Assembly: GCF_900101545.1 (NCBI RefSeq)
Contig: NZ_FMZU01000016.1
Location: 124,001-188,000, forward strand
DNA length: 64,000 nucleotides
From: Variovorax sp. CF079
GTDB taxonomy: Bacteria; Pseudomonadota; Gammaproteobacteria; Burkholderiales; Burkholderiaceae_C
Direction of reading: 5' to 3'
Part shown: positions 24,943 to 33,634 of the stretch, piece after piece
How the letters are laid out: each line of letters begins with the position of its first letter
Position numbering within the stretch: position 1 is the stretch's first letter
Made by a program: the position numbers and the translations under genes
The notes under the pieces: generated by a model
Told to the model about the DNA's origin: nothing
Database searches by the model: none
What the model saw: only the letters and a program-made list of their open reading frames with translations

Positions 24943-26427
24943 ATGAAATCCGATTCGAAACTCTTCCGCCCCTGGCGCGCCGCGCTGCTGCCGCTGGTCG
25001 CCGCACTGGTCCTGGTCGGCTGCGCGACCGCGCCGGCGGAGCTGCCGGCCTTCAACACGCCGGCCCAGTTCAAGGAGCAGGCCGCGCCGCAGGCCGAGGG
25101 CACGTGGACGCGCGCGCAGCCGGCCGAGTCGCAGCCGCGCGGCGATTGGTGGCGCGCCTTCAACGACCCGGTGCTCGACAAGCTCGTCGAGCGGGCCGCT
25201 GCCAACAACACCAGCATCCAGTCCGCCGCCGCGCGCCTGGCCGAGGCGCGCGCCGTGCTGCGCAGCACCGATGCCGACCGCGCACCGCAGGTCGGTTTGG
25301 GCGCGGGTGCCAGCCGGCAGGCCGGCCTGGATCGCAACCAGAGCAACAGGCCCTCCACGCTGATCACGGCCGGCGTCGATTTCTCCTACGAGATCGATCT
25401 CTTCGGCCGCCTCTCGCGTGCCAGCGACGCGGCGCGGCTCGATGCCGAATCGCGCGAAGGCCTGCTGCAAAGCACGCGCCTGCTGGTCCAGGCCGAGACG
25501 GCCCAGACCTACCTCTCGCTGCGCGCGCTCGATGCCGAGCGCGCGCTGGTGCGCGAAACCGTCGGCGCCTACCGCGACACCCTGCGGCTGGTTCAGCGCC
25601 GCAACCAGGCCGGCGATCTCGCCGAACTCGACGTGGTGCGTGTCGAAACCGAAGTGGCAGCCACCGAATCCGAAGCGCTGACGTTGGACCGGCGCCGCGC
25701 GGAACTGGAGCATGCGCTGGCGGTGCTGACCGGCGAGACGGCGTCGAGCTTCGCGCTGGAGACGCAGGACTGGTCGACCGCCTTGCCCACCATTCCGGCC
25801 GGCGTGCCGGCGACGGTGCTGACGCGCCGGCCCGACATCTCGGCCGCGCAGAAGGCCGTGTTCGCTGCACAGTCCCGCGTCGGCGTCGCGCAGACCGCGT
25901 GGTTCCCGAGCATTTCGCTCACGGGCGGCGGCGGCTACGCCTCCTCGGACGTCAGCGACCTGTTCAAGTGGTCGGCGCGGTCCTGGGGCATCGGGGCATT
26001 GCTTTCGCTGCCCTTGTTCGACGGTGGACGCCGCGAAGCCGGCGTGCAGAGCGCGAACGCACAGCTGGACGGCGCGCTCGCCAACTACCGCGCGCAGGTG
26101 CTGGGTGCCTTCAAGGACGTGGAGGACCAGCTCTCGTCGCTGCGCATCCTCGAGCAGCAGTCGGGCGTGCAGGGAAGGGCGGTCGCTTCGGCGAGCCGGG
26201 CCACCACGCTGTCCGATTCACGCTACCGCAACGGGCTGGTCAGCCAGCTCGACCTGCTCGATGCGCGCCGCCAGGAACTGCAGAACCGCCGCCAGGCGCT
26301 GCAGGTGCGCTCGGCGCAGTACCAGGCCACGGTCGGGTTGGTGCGTGCGCTGGGCGGCAGCTGGGAAACGCCGCAGACCACGGGCGCTGCGACGCCGGAA
26401 GCACCGGCGCAAATTGCGACGCGCTGA
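24943..26427 (+). CDS. Outer-membrane efflux lipoprotein (OprM/NodT-like)
   Basis: 494 residues. A signal peptide ends in the lipobox LVLVGCATAP, so the mature protein is a lipid-anchored channel. Two outer-membrane-factor repeats are visible: GDWWRAFNDPVLDKLVERA with NTSIQSAAARLAEARA, and TVLTRRPDISAAQKAVFAAQ with FPSISLTGGGGYAS. SDSRYRNGLVSQLDLLDARRQEL is a typical coil near the end. It completes the tripartite pump 42 nt after the permease gene. The 3' end almost touches the convergent small gene. Confidence 0.94.
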   Translation: MKSDSKLFRPWRAALLPLVAALVLVGCATAPAELPAFNTPAQFKEQAAPQAEGTWTRAQPAESQPRGDWWRAFNDPVLDKLVERAAANNTSIQSAAARLAEARAVLRSTDADRAPQVGLGAGASRQAGLDRNQSNRPSTLITAGVDFSYEIDLFGRLSRASDAARLDAESREGLLQSTRLLVQAETAQTYLSLRALDAERALVRETVGAYRDTLRLVQRRNQAGDLAELDVVRVETEVAATESEALTLDRRRAELEHALAVLTGETASSFALETQDWSTALPTIPAGVPATVLTRRPDISAAQKAVFAAQSRVGVAQTAWFPSISLTGGGGYASSDVSDLFKWSARSWGIGALLSLPLFDGGRREAGVQSANAQLDGALANYRAQVLGAFKDVEDQLSSLRILEQQSGVQGRAVASASRATTLSDSRYRNGLVSQLDLLDARRQELQNRRQALQVRSAQYQATVGLVRALGGSWETPQTTGAATPEAPAQIATR

Positions 26428-26429
26428 GT

Positions 26430-26663
26430 CTAGGAGCCGGCGTCCGGTGCGGACGCCGGCTGCGCATCTGCCAGCCGGCGCAGCGCGGTGGCCCCCAGCG
26501 CCAATGCGCTCGAATAGCTTGCTTGCGGCGTCGCGGCCGACTTGAAGTGCCGATAGTGCAGCGCGTCGCCCGTGTCGTTGTCAAAAGCTTCGATCAGCAC
26601 CCAGAAGAATTTTCCTTTCTCGCGCTCCTCCACCGTGAGCGCCATGTCGCGTATCGCGGGCAT
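26430..26663 (-). CDS. Small conserved-looking hypothetical protein
   Basis: 77 residues with no family I recognise. The N-terminal half is well ordered in appearance (MALTVEEREKGKFFWVLIEA, then FDNDTGDALHYRHFKSAA) and suggests a small beta-alpha fold. The C-terminus is Ala-rich. The ATG at 26663 has GAGGGAG 7 nt upstream, good evidence for translation. It converges with the efflux channel gene and lies divergent from cobQ, so its promoter shares the 26664-26806 gap. No signal peptide or membrane segment. Confidence 0.6.
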   Translation of the reverse strand: MPAIRDMALTVEEREKGKFFWVLIEAFDNDTGDALHYRHFKSAATPQASYSSALALGATALRRLADAQPASAPDAGS

Positions 26664-26806
26664 CAATCCACTCCCTCATTTGTTGATGGGAGGAGGCTAC
26701 GGAGCAAACGAGGTGTTTGACGCAGCACGTCCGAATGCAATGCGCCGAAGCGTGAAAGACTTCGCGAGCGCTCCGAATGGCTCGGGCCGTAGCGGACAAT
26801 CCACAG

Positions 26807-28279
26807 ATGATTACAAGTGTGGGACGAAGCGGCCAAGCCCGCTGCGTCATGGTCCTCGGCACCACCAGCGGTGCCGGCAAGAGCTGGCTGGCGACCGCGC
26901 TGTGCCGCTGGTATGCGCGCCAAGGCCTCGAGGTGGCGCCGTTCAAGGCGCAGAACATGAGCAATAACGCACGTGTGGTCGCCGGCGGCGAGATCGGCAG
27001 TGCGCAATATTTCCAGGCACTGGCGGCGCGCGCCGAGCCCGATGTGCGCATGAACCCGCTGCTGCTCAAGCCCGAGCGCGACACGCACAGCCAGGTGGTG
27101 CTGATGGGCCGCGTGAGTGCCGAGCTGTCGTTGCTGCCCTGGCGCGGGCGCAGCGAACGCGTCTGGCCGCAGATCGCACACGCGCTCGACGAACTGCGGG
27201 CCGAGAACGAGGTGGTGGTGATCGAAGGCGCCGGTTCGCCGGCCGAGATCAACCTGATGGCGAGCGACATCGTCAACCTGCGCGTGGCGCGGCATGCCGA
27301 TGCGCGCTGCCTGCTGGTGACCGACATCGACCGCGGCGGCGCCTTCGCCCATCTCTACGGCACCTGGGCGCTGATGCCGGAGGCCGACAGGGCCTTGATC
27401 AAGGGCTTCGTGCTCAACAAGTTCCGCGGCGATGCGACGCTGCTCGCGCCCGCGCCGCAGCAGCTCGAAGAGCTCACCGGCATACAGACCGTGGCGACCT
27501 TGCCGATGTGGTGGCAGCATGGCCTGCCCGAGGAGGACGGCGTTTTTGACGACCGCAGCACGGCCAGCGGCGAAGTCACGCGCACCATCGCCGTCATCGC
27601 CTATCCGCGCATCAGCAACCTCGACGAATTCCAGCCGCTGAAGAACATCGCCGGCGTGCGACTGCGCTGGGCGCGCAGCCCGGCCGACGTGGCCGGCGCC
27701 GACTGGATCGTGCTGCCCGGCTCCAAGAACACCAGCGGCGACCTGGCCTGGCTGCGGGCGCAGGGCCTGGACCGCGCGGTGGCTGCGCATGCAGGACGTG
27801 GCGGCGCGGTGCTCGGCATCTGCGGCGGGCTGCAGATGCTGGGCGAGGCGCTGATCGATCCGCATGGCGTCGACGGCAATGGCCCCGGCCTCGGCCTGCT
27901 GCCGCTGGTCACCGTGTTCGCGGCCGACAAGACCGTGCAACCGCGCGAGGCCCGCTTTGCCGAACTGACCGGCCCCTGGGCCGCGCTCTCCGATGTCGCG
28001 GTGGGTGGCTACGAAATCCATCATGGCCAAACCGCGCCCCATGCCGCGATGGCTGCCGCCGGCGATCACGCGATGCCAGTGATGCCCGACGAGCTGGCCT
28101 GGCAGAACGCCGCGGGCAACGTGCTCGGGCTCTACCTGCACGGCCTGTTCGAAGACCCGGCCGCGCTGCATGCGCTCTTCGGCGCGACCGCGCGCACGCT
28201 GGACAGCGTGTTCGACGGACTGGCCGACCACATCGATTCCCACTTTGAAGCGGGCGTGCTGCGCTCCCTGATCGAATGA
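26807..28279 (+). CDS. cobQ: Cobyric acid synthase (glutamine-hydrolysing)
   Basis: 490 residues. It amidates four carboxylates of adenosylcobyrinic acid a,c-diamide to give adenosylcobyric acid. The P-loop-like GTTSGAGKSWLATALCRWYA is near residue 18. PFKAQNMSNNARVV, EGAGSPAEINLMASDIVN and DIDRGGAFAHLYGTW follow. The C-terminal class I amidotransferase domain has the nucleophile Cys339 in LGICGGLQMLG and the histidines in YEIHHG (405-406). An ATG at 26777 is an alternative start. It opens the second B12 block; no B12 box is seen in the 143 nt upstream. cobT overlaps its end. Confidence 0.95.
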   Translation: MITSVGRSGQARCVMVLGTTSGAGKSWLATALCRWYARQGLEVAPFKAQNMSNNARVVAGGEIGSAQYFQALAARAEPDVRMNPLLLKPERDTHSQVVLMGRVSAELSLLPWRGRSERVWPQIAHALDELRAENEVVVIEGAGSPAEINLMASDIVNLRVARHADARCLLVTDIDRGGAFAHLYGTWALMPEADRALIKGFVLNKFRGDATLLAPAPQQLEELTGIQTVATLPMWWQHGLPEEDGVFDDRSTASGEVTRTIAVIAYPRISNLDEFQPLKNIAGVRLRWARSPADVAGADWIVLPGSKNTSGDLAWLRAQGLDRAVAAHAGRGGAVLGICGGLQMLGEALIDPHGVDGNGPGLGLLPLVTVFAADKTVQPREARFAELTGPWAALSDVAVGGYEIHHGQTAPHAAMAAAGDHAMPVMPDELAWQNAAGNVLGLYLHGLFEDPAALHALFGATARTLDSVFDGLADHIDSHFEAGVLRSLIE

Positions 28280-29319
28280 CGCTTGAACTCCCCACCGCCC
28301 CGAAACTCGACGACGCCGCGCTTGCTGCGCGACTTCAACATCGGATCGACAACAAGACCAAGCCGCTCGGCGCCTTGGGCCGGCTGGAGGCGCTGGCCTT
28401 GCGGCTGGGCCTGATCCTCGGCAGCGAATCGCCGGTGCTCCAGGCGCCGCAGATGCTGGTCTGCGCGGGCGACCACGGCTTGGCGGCGCGCGGCGTGTCG
28501 GCCTATCCGAGCGACGTGACCTGGCAGATGGTCGAGAACTTCCTGGCCGGCGGCGCGGCGGTCAGCGTGCTCGCGCGCCAGCACGGCCTGGCGCTGACTG
28601 TGGTGGATTGCGGTGTGCGGCATGACTTTGCGCCGCGCGCAGGCTTGTCGATCCGCAAGGTCGCACCGGGCACCGCCGATGCATCGACCGGCCCGGCGAT
28701 GAGCGCAGCGCAGCGCGACGAGGCGATCGCCAATGGCATCGCGCTCGTGCGCGAGCTGCCGGGCAATGCGCTGCTGCTGGGCGAGATGGGCATCGGCAAT
28801 ACCTCGGCTGCATCGCTGCTGCTGGCGCGGCTCACGGGCCTGGACATCGATGCCTGCACCGGCAGCGGCACGGGCCTCGATGCCGACGGCCTGGCGCGCA
28901 AGCGCCGGCTGCTGCGCGAAGTGCTCGCGCTGCATGCCGATGCCGGCACGCCGCTGGCCGCGCTCGCGGCCTTCGGTGGCTTCGAGATCGCCACCCTGGT
29001 CGGCGCCGTGCTGCAGGCCGCGCACGAACGGCGCGTGATCGTGGTCGACGGCTTCATCGCGAGCACCGCGGTGCTGGTGGCGCAGGCGCTGCAGCCCCAC
29101 GTCGTGCAGCGCTGCGTGGCGGCGCACGAATCGGCCGAACCGGGTCATCGGCTGCTCTTGAATTCGCTGGGCCTCGACGCGCTGCTGCGCCTGGACCTGC
29201 GCCTCGGCGAAGGCTCCGGCGCCGCGCTCGCCTGGCCCTTGCTCGAATCCGCGTGCCGCATCCTGCGCGACATGGCGAGCTTCGAGTCGGCCGGCGTTTC
29301 GCAGCAGGACAAGGGATGA
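28276..29319 (+). CDS. cobT: Nicotinate-nucleotide--dimethylbenzimidazole phosphoribosyltransferase
   Basis: 347 residues. It makes alpha-ribazole phosphate, the lower-ligand precursor. Motifs are IDNKTKPLGALGRLEALA near residue 25, CAGDHGLAARGVSAYP, GEMGIGNTSAASLLLARLTG, VVDGFIASTAVLVA, and the catalytic Glu region LRLGEGSGAALAWPLLESA near the C-terminus. The ATG overlaps the cobQ stop (ATGA) and its stop overlaps the cobS start. Confidence 0.95.
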   Translation: MTLELPTAPKLDDAALAARLQHRIDNKTKPLGALGRLEALALRLGLILGSESPVLQAPQMLVCAGDHGLAARGVSAYPSDVTWQMVENFLAGGAAVSVLARQHGLALTVVDCGVRHDFAPRAGLSIRKVAPGTADASTGPAMSAAQRDEAIANGIALVRELPGNALLLGEMGIGNTSAASLLLARLTGLDIDACTGSGTGLDADGLARKRRLLREVLALHADAGTPLAALAAFGGFEIATLVGAVLQAAHERRVIVVDGFIASTAVLVAQALQPHVVQRCVAAHESAEPGHRLLLNSLGLDALLRLDLRLGEGSGAALAWPLLESACRILRDMASFESAGVSQQDKG

Positions 29320-30110
29320 ACGGCGTGCGCCACTTCCTGCTGGCCTTGCAGTTCTTCACGCGCGTGCCGGTCACCGGGCGGTTGGCCGGGTGGGTGGGCT
29401 TCAGCCCGGCGATGCTGCGCGCGAGCGCCGCGCATTTTCCGGGCGTGGGCTGGCTGGTCGGCGCGGTGGGCGCCGGCGTGTTCCTGCTCGCGCAGGCGGG
29501 GCTGCCCGGCGTGGCAGGTGCTGCCGTTGCGGCGCTGCTGTCCACGGCTGCGACGGTATGGATGACCGGCGCCTTTCACGAGGACGGCCTTGCCGACGTG
29601 GCCGACGGCCTCGGCGGCTCGGCCGATCGCGCACGAGCCCTGGAGATCATGAAGGACTCGCGCATCGGCGCCTTCGGTGCCATTGCACTGGTGCTGGCGC
29701 TGGGCTTGAAGATCGCGCTGCTCGTCGTGCTGGCGGGGCAGGGCGCGATGGCGGTCGCCACCGCGCTGCTCGGCGCGCATGTGCTGTCGCGGCTGGCGCC
29801 CCTGTTCCTGATCCGCGGGCTCCCCTATGTCGGCGACCAAGGCGCGAGCAAGGCCAAGCCCCTGGCCGATGCGATCGGCGGCGGGGCCTTGCTGGTGGGC
29901 GTGCTGTATGCGTTGCCGGCCATAGCACTGCTGTTACTCGCATATCCGCCGCTGCAGGGCGTCGCAAGCCTGCTCGCGTGCCTGCTCGGCGCGCTGTACA
30001 TGGCTGCGCTGCTGCGGCGCCGGCTGCAGGGCTTCACCGGCGACGGCCTCGGCGCGACGCAGCAAGTCTGCGAGCTCGCGATCTACCTGGCGCTCGCCTG
30101 GCAGGCATGA
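29316..30110 (+). CDS. cobS: Adenosylcobinamide-GDP ribazoletransferase (cobalamin synthase)
   Basis: 264-residue integral membrane enzyme that joins adenosylcobinamide-GDP to alpha-ribazole (phosphate). The N-terminal FLLALQFFTRVPV is typical. The metal-binding signature GAFHEDGLADVADGLGGSADRAR is followed by ALEIMKDSRIGAFGA near residue 110. Several hydrophobic helices follow. The ATG at 29316 overlaps the cobT stop; an upstream in-frame start inside cobT is not supported. Confidence 0.94.
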   Translation: MNGVRHFLLALQFFTRVPVTGRLAGWVGFSPAMLRASAAHFPGVGWLVGAVGAGVFLLAQAGLPGVAGAAVAALLSTAATVWMTGAFHEDGLADVADGLGGSADRARALEIMKDSRIGAFGAIALVLALGLKIALLVVLAGQGAMAVATALLGAHVLSRLAPLFLIRGLPYVGDQGASKAKPLADAIGGGALLVGVLYALPAIALLLLAYPPLQGVASLLACLLGALYMAALLRRRLQGFTGDGLGATQQVCELAIYLALAWQA

Positions 30111-30658
30111 AGCTCGGGCTCGTGCGCCACGCGCAGACCGACGCCGCGGCCGGCCTGTGCTATGGCCGCACCGACGTGGCGGTGCCGCCCGAAGCGATGC
30201 GCACGCTGGCCGAACGCATTGCACCGCAGCTCGCCGAAGGCATCGACATCGTCTGCTCTCCCTTGCAGCGCTGCGCCGGATTGGCGCAGGCGATTGCCGC
30301 GCTTCGACCCGGCCTCGCGCTTCGCACAGATGCGCGCATCGCCGAGATGGACTTCGGTTCGTGGGAAGGCCGCAGCTGGTCGAGCATCGAGCGCGCCGAG
30401 TTCGAGGCCTGGACCCGCAGCTTCGCCGATGCGCGCGCGGGCGGCAGCGGCGAAAGCACGCGCGCGTTCATGCAGCGGGTCGGCGAAGCCTTCGACGCCT
30501 GGCGCGGCGCCGGCCGCGACGCGCTGTGGATCACGCATGCCGGCGTGATCCGCGCCGTCTGGCTGCTGCGAGAAGGCGTGCGCTGCGCTGAGCGCGCCGA
30601 CCAGTGGCCCGCGCAGAGCATCGCCTTCGGCGAATACCTGACCGTCGAGCTGCCCTGA
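30107..30658 (+). CDS. cobC: Alpha-ribazole phosphatase (histidine phosphatase family)
   Basis: 183 residues. The phosphoglycerate-mutase-like active-site motif reads RHAQT (residues 7-11), where most relatives have RHGET or RHGQT. GLCYGRTDVAV, SPLQRCAGLA, EMDFGSWEGRSW and the second histidine in ITHAGVIRA are conserved. It removes the phosphate from alpha-ribazole phosphate or adenosylcobalamin phosphate, the last step of loop assembly. The ATG overlaps the cobS stop. The nth gene converges with no gap. It is a different protein from the aminotransferase called CobC in the other nomenclature. Confidence 0.88.
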   Translation: MKLGLVRHAQTDAAAGLCYGRTDVAVPPEAMRTLAERIAPQLAEGIDIVCSPLQRCAGLAQAIAALRPGLALRTDARIAEMDFGSWEGRSWSSIERAEFEAWTRSFADARAGGSGESTRAFMQRVGEAFDAWRGAGRDALWITHAGVIRAVWLLREGVRCAERADQWPAQSIAFGEYLTVELP

Positions 30659-31297
30659 TCAGGGCGCCGGCGTCTTCGGCTTGTAGTCGCAGTACGGCGC
30701 GACCGCGCACTTCCAGCACATCGGCTTGCGCGCCACGCAGACATAGCGTCCGTGCAGGATCAGCCAGTGATGCGCATGCAGCCGGAACTCGGCCGGGACC
30801 CGCTTCATGAGCTTCTGTTCGACTTCGAGCGGCGTCTTGCCCGGCGCCAGCCCGGTGCGGTTGCCGACGCGAAAGATGTGCGTGTCCACCGCCATCGTCG
30901 GCTCGCCGAAGGCCACGTTGAGCACGACGTTGGCGGTCTTGCGGCCCACGCCCGGCAGCGCCTCCAGCTCGGCACGCGTCTTCGGCACTTCGCCGCCATG
31001 CAGGTCGACCAGCATGCGGCAGGCCTCCATCAGGTGCTTGGCCTTGCTGCGGTAGAGGCCGATGGTCTTAATGTAGCCCTCAAGGCCTTCGATGCCGAGG
31101 TCGAGGATCGCCTGCGGCGTGTTCGCGACCGGGAACAGCTTGCGCGTCGCCTTGTTGACGCCGACATCGGTGGCCTGCGCCGACAGCAGCACGGCGGCCA
31201 GCAGCTCGAAGGGGGTCGCGTATTCGAGTTCGGTTTCGGGCTCGGGGTTGGCTGCCTGCAGGGTGGCGAAGAAGGGCTCGATCTCGTTTTTTTTCAT
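30659..31297 (-). CDS. nth: Endonuclease III
   Basis: 212 residues. Bifunctional DNA glycosylase/AP lyase for oxidised pyrimidines. The helix-hairpin-helix LPGVGRKTANVVLNVAFGEP contains the catalytic lysine, and the catalytic aspartate is in MAVDTHIFRV. The C-terminal [4Fe-4S] cluster ligands are in CVARKPMCWKCAVAPYC (C-x6-C-x2-C-x5-C). The frame reaches 31339, but the ATG at 31297 (MKKNEIEPFF) gives the family's usual N-terminus. Confidence 0.95.
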   Translation of the reverse strand: MKKNEIEPFFATLQAANPEPETELEYATPFELLAAVLLSAQATDVGVNKATRKLFPVANTPQAILDLGIEGLEGYIKTIGLYRSKAKHLMEACRMLVDLHGGEVPKTRAELEALPGVGRKTANVVLNVAFGEPTMAVDTHIFRVGNRTGLAPGKTPLEVEQKLMKRVPAEFRLHAHHWLILHGRYVCVARKPMCWKCAVAPYCDYKPKTPAP

Positions 31298-31372
31298 CGT
31301 GGCGGGCAGTGTAGGCCGGGGCCGGTGAACTTGCGACAATGGCGGGCGTCACCTCATCCGCAGAAGGTTCTC

Positions 31373-32560
31373 ATGCAATTCGCCACCCGCCTCGACAACG
31401 TCGAAACCTCCGCCATCCGCGAACTCTTCAAGCTCCTGGGCAAGCCCGGCATCATCAGCTTCGCGGGCGGTTTTCCCGACAGCGCGATGTTCGACGTCGA
31501 GGGCTTGAAGGATGCGAGTGCCAGGGCGCTGGCCGAGGAGCCGGGCGGTGCCTTGCAGTACGGCGCGACCGAGGGCTACGAGCCGATGCGCACGCAGTTG
31601 AGCGCCTTCATGAAGGGCAAGGGCGTCGAGGTCGCGCCCGAAGGCCTGATCGTGACCACCGGCAGCCAGCAGGCGCTGGACCTGCTCGGCAAGACCCTGA
31701 TCTCGCCCGGCGACAAGGTGATCGTCGAAGGCCCGACCTTCCTGGCCACCATCCAGTGCTTCCGCCTCTACGGTGCGCAACTGATCAGCGCACCCATCGA
31801 TGCCGACGGCGTCGACGTCGACAAGCTCGAGCAGCTGATCGCCGAGCACAAGCCCAAGTTCGTTTACCTGATTCCGACCTTCGGCAACCCGAGCGGCGCG
31901 ATGCTGAGCCTGGCGCGGCGCAAGAAAGTGCTGGAGCTGGCGGTGAAGTACCAGACGCTGATGGTGGAGGACGACCCGTACGGCGACCTGTACTTCGGCA
32001 AGGCGCCGCCGCCTTCGATCATGTCGCTCACCAAGGAAGTGCCGGGCAGCCGCGAACTCGTGGCGCATTGCGGCAGCCTCAGCAAGGTACTGAGCCCGGG
32101 CTTGCGCATCGGCTGGATGATCGCGCCGGCGGAGCTGCTCGCGAAGGCCACCATGTGCAAGCAGTTCAGCGATGCGCACACCAGCACCTTCGCGCAGGCG
32201 ACGGCCGCGCAGTATCTGAAGAGCGGCCGCATGCCGGACACGCTGGCGCACGTGCGCAAGGTCTATGGCGAGCGCGCCCAGGCCATGGGCGCGGCACTGA
32301 AACGCGAACTCGGCGACGCGATCGCCTTCGAGCAGCCGGGCGGCGGCCTGTTCTTCTGGGCCCGGCTCACGGGCGCCAACGGCAAGCTGGCCGATGCCAA
32401 TGTGCTGGCCCAGCGCGCGATCGAGAAGCTGGTGGCCTTCGTGCCGGGCGCGCCGTTCTTTGCCGAGAAGCCCGATGTGGCGACGCTGCGCCTGAGCTTT
32501 GCGACTGCCAACGTCGAGAAGATCGAAGAGGGCATCGCGCGCCTCGGCGCCGCGCTCTGA
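31373..32560 (+). CDS. PLP-dependent aminotransferase, class I/II (LysN/2-aminoadipate type)
   Basis: 395 residues, fold-type I. It begins MQFATRLDNVETSAIRELFKLLG, then ISFAGGFPDSAMFD, typical of the MocR-catalytic-like group without a DNA-binding domain. The PLP lysine is Lys238 in GSLSKVLSPGLRIGWM, and the cofactor-stacking segment is VEDDPYGDLYF. An AAGG precedes the ATG. It may act on 2-aminoadipate, branched-chain or aromatic amino acids; sequence alone does not decide. Divergent from nth, convergent with the Ldh2 gene. Confidence 0.9.
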   Translation: MQFATRLDNVETSAIRELFKLLGKPGIISFAGGFPDSAMFDVEGLKDASARALAEEPGGALQYGATEGYEPMRTQLSAFMKGKGVEVAPEGLIVTTGSQQALDLLGKTLISPGDKVIVEGPTFLATIQCFRLYGAQLISAPIDADGVDVDKLEQLIAEHKPKFVYLIPTFGNPSGAMLSLARRKKVLELAVKYQTLMVEDDPYGDLYFGKAPPPSIMSLTKEVPGSRELVAHCGSLSKVLSPGLRIGWMIAPAELLAKATMCKQFSDAHTSTFAQATAAQYLKSGRMPDTLAHVRKVYGERAQAMGAALKRELGDAIAFEQPGGGLFFWARLTGANGKLADANVLAQRAIEKLVAFVPGAPFFAEKPDVATLRLSFATANVEKIEEGIARLGAAL

Positions 32561-32564
32561 GCCC

Positions 32565-33629
32565 TCAACGCAGCGCGTCGGCGAGCTTCAGGCCGTAGCG
32601 CTGCCCGGCGTCCTCGAGCGAGGGCGCGATCGAAGGGTGCAGGCGCACGCCCTGGTCGAGTTGCTCCGCGCGCCGCTGCAGCCCGCGTTCTCCGGGCACG
32701 CGCACCGGCCTGGCCGCATCGATCGGCGCATTGCCGCGGCACTGCATGGCCAGATGGTCCATCTGCCGGAGGAACTCCGCCTTGCCGCCGAGGGCCTGCA
32801 GATCGTGCAGGGTGAGGTGCACGGTCGCCCCCCAGCCTTCGCGCGCGTCGGCGCGTCCATGGCCTGCGAGGCCGGCGGTCAGCGCCTCCACCAGCAGCGC
32901 CAGCCCATAGCCCTTGTGGCCGTGGCTCAGGCCGCCCACCGGCAGCAGCGTGCCGGGCGGCTGGGCGAACAGCACCGCGGGGTCCCTGCTCGGGCGGCCC
33001 TGCGCATCGATCAGCCATTCCTCGTCGAACAGCTCGCCGGCCTTGTGCTTGCGGTTGCTCATGCCGTTGGTGGTGATGGAGGCCGAGATGTCGACCATCA
33101 CGCCGCCTTCGCTGAGCGGAAAGCCCAGCGCCAGCGGATTGGGCGTGAACACCGCCTGCGTGCCGCCGAAGGGCGCGACGCTGGCGGCGTTCGGGTCGGA
33201 GCAGGCGAGCACCAGCAGCATGTCTTCCTCGAGCGCGCGCAGCAGGTAGACCGCCAGGCAGGCGATGTGGTGGCTGCGGCGGATCACGAGCGAGGCGGTG
33301 CCCAGCTCGCGGGCGCGCGGCACCAGCAGGTCCAGGCCCTGGTGCACCAGCCAGGGGCCGGGCAGGCGCTGGCCGTCCCACAGGACGGCAGCGGGACGGT
33401 CTGAAACGACGACCGGTGCGCCATCGCGCGTCATCCTGCCGGCCTCGAGTTCTTTCACATAGCCGGCCAGGAGCGCGAGGCCGTGCGTGTCGTGGCCCAG
33501 CAGGTCGCCTTGCACCAGCGTGTCGGCCACCGTATGCGCCATGGCTTCCGCCAGGCCGGCATGCTGCAGCAGTTGCGCGGCGAATCGGGTGAGGGCGGCG
33601 GTGTCGTAGCGGATGGATGTGTCGTTCAT
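32565..33629 (-). CDS. Ldh2/malate dehydrogenase-like NAD(P)-dependent oxidoreductase
   Basis: 354 residues of the family that includes malate/L-lactate, sulfolactate and ureidoglycolate dehydrogenases. Visible motifs are HAGLAEAMAHTVADTLVQGD, LLGHDTHGLALLAGYV near residue 45, IRRSHHIACLAVYL, GTQAVFTPNPLALGFP, and SHGHKGYGLALLVEAL. It follows tctA by 5 nt on the same strand, so it is the last gene of a tctC-tctB-tctA-dehydrogenase operon. The joint operon suggests that the imported substrate is a 2-hydroxy acid oxidised by this enzyme, which is inference. Confidence 0.9.
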   Translation of the reverse strand: MNDTSIRYDTAALTRFAAQLLQHAGLAEAMAHTVADTLVQGDLLGHDTHGLALLAGYVKELEAGRMTRDGAPVVVSDRPAAVLWDGQRLPGPWLVHQGLDLLVPRARELGTASLVIRRSHHIACLAVYLLRALEEDMLLVLACSDPNAASVAPFGGTQAVFTPNPLALGFPLSEGGVMVDISASITTNGMSNRKHKAGELFDEEWLIDAQGRPSRDPAVLFAQPPGTLLPVGGLSHGHKGYGLALLVEALTAGLAGHGRADAREGWGATVHLTLHDLQALGGKAEFLRQMDHLAMQCRGNAPIDAARPVRVPGERGLQRRAEQLDQGVRLHPSIAPSLEDAGQRYGLKLADALR

Positions 33630-33634
33630 GGATT

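Noticed and set aside
26667..26806. Possible second cobalamin riboswitch before cobQ
   Set aside because: I searched for the B12 box and the CCCCCGCAACGG element on the plus strand and found neither.
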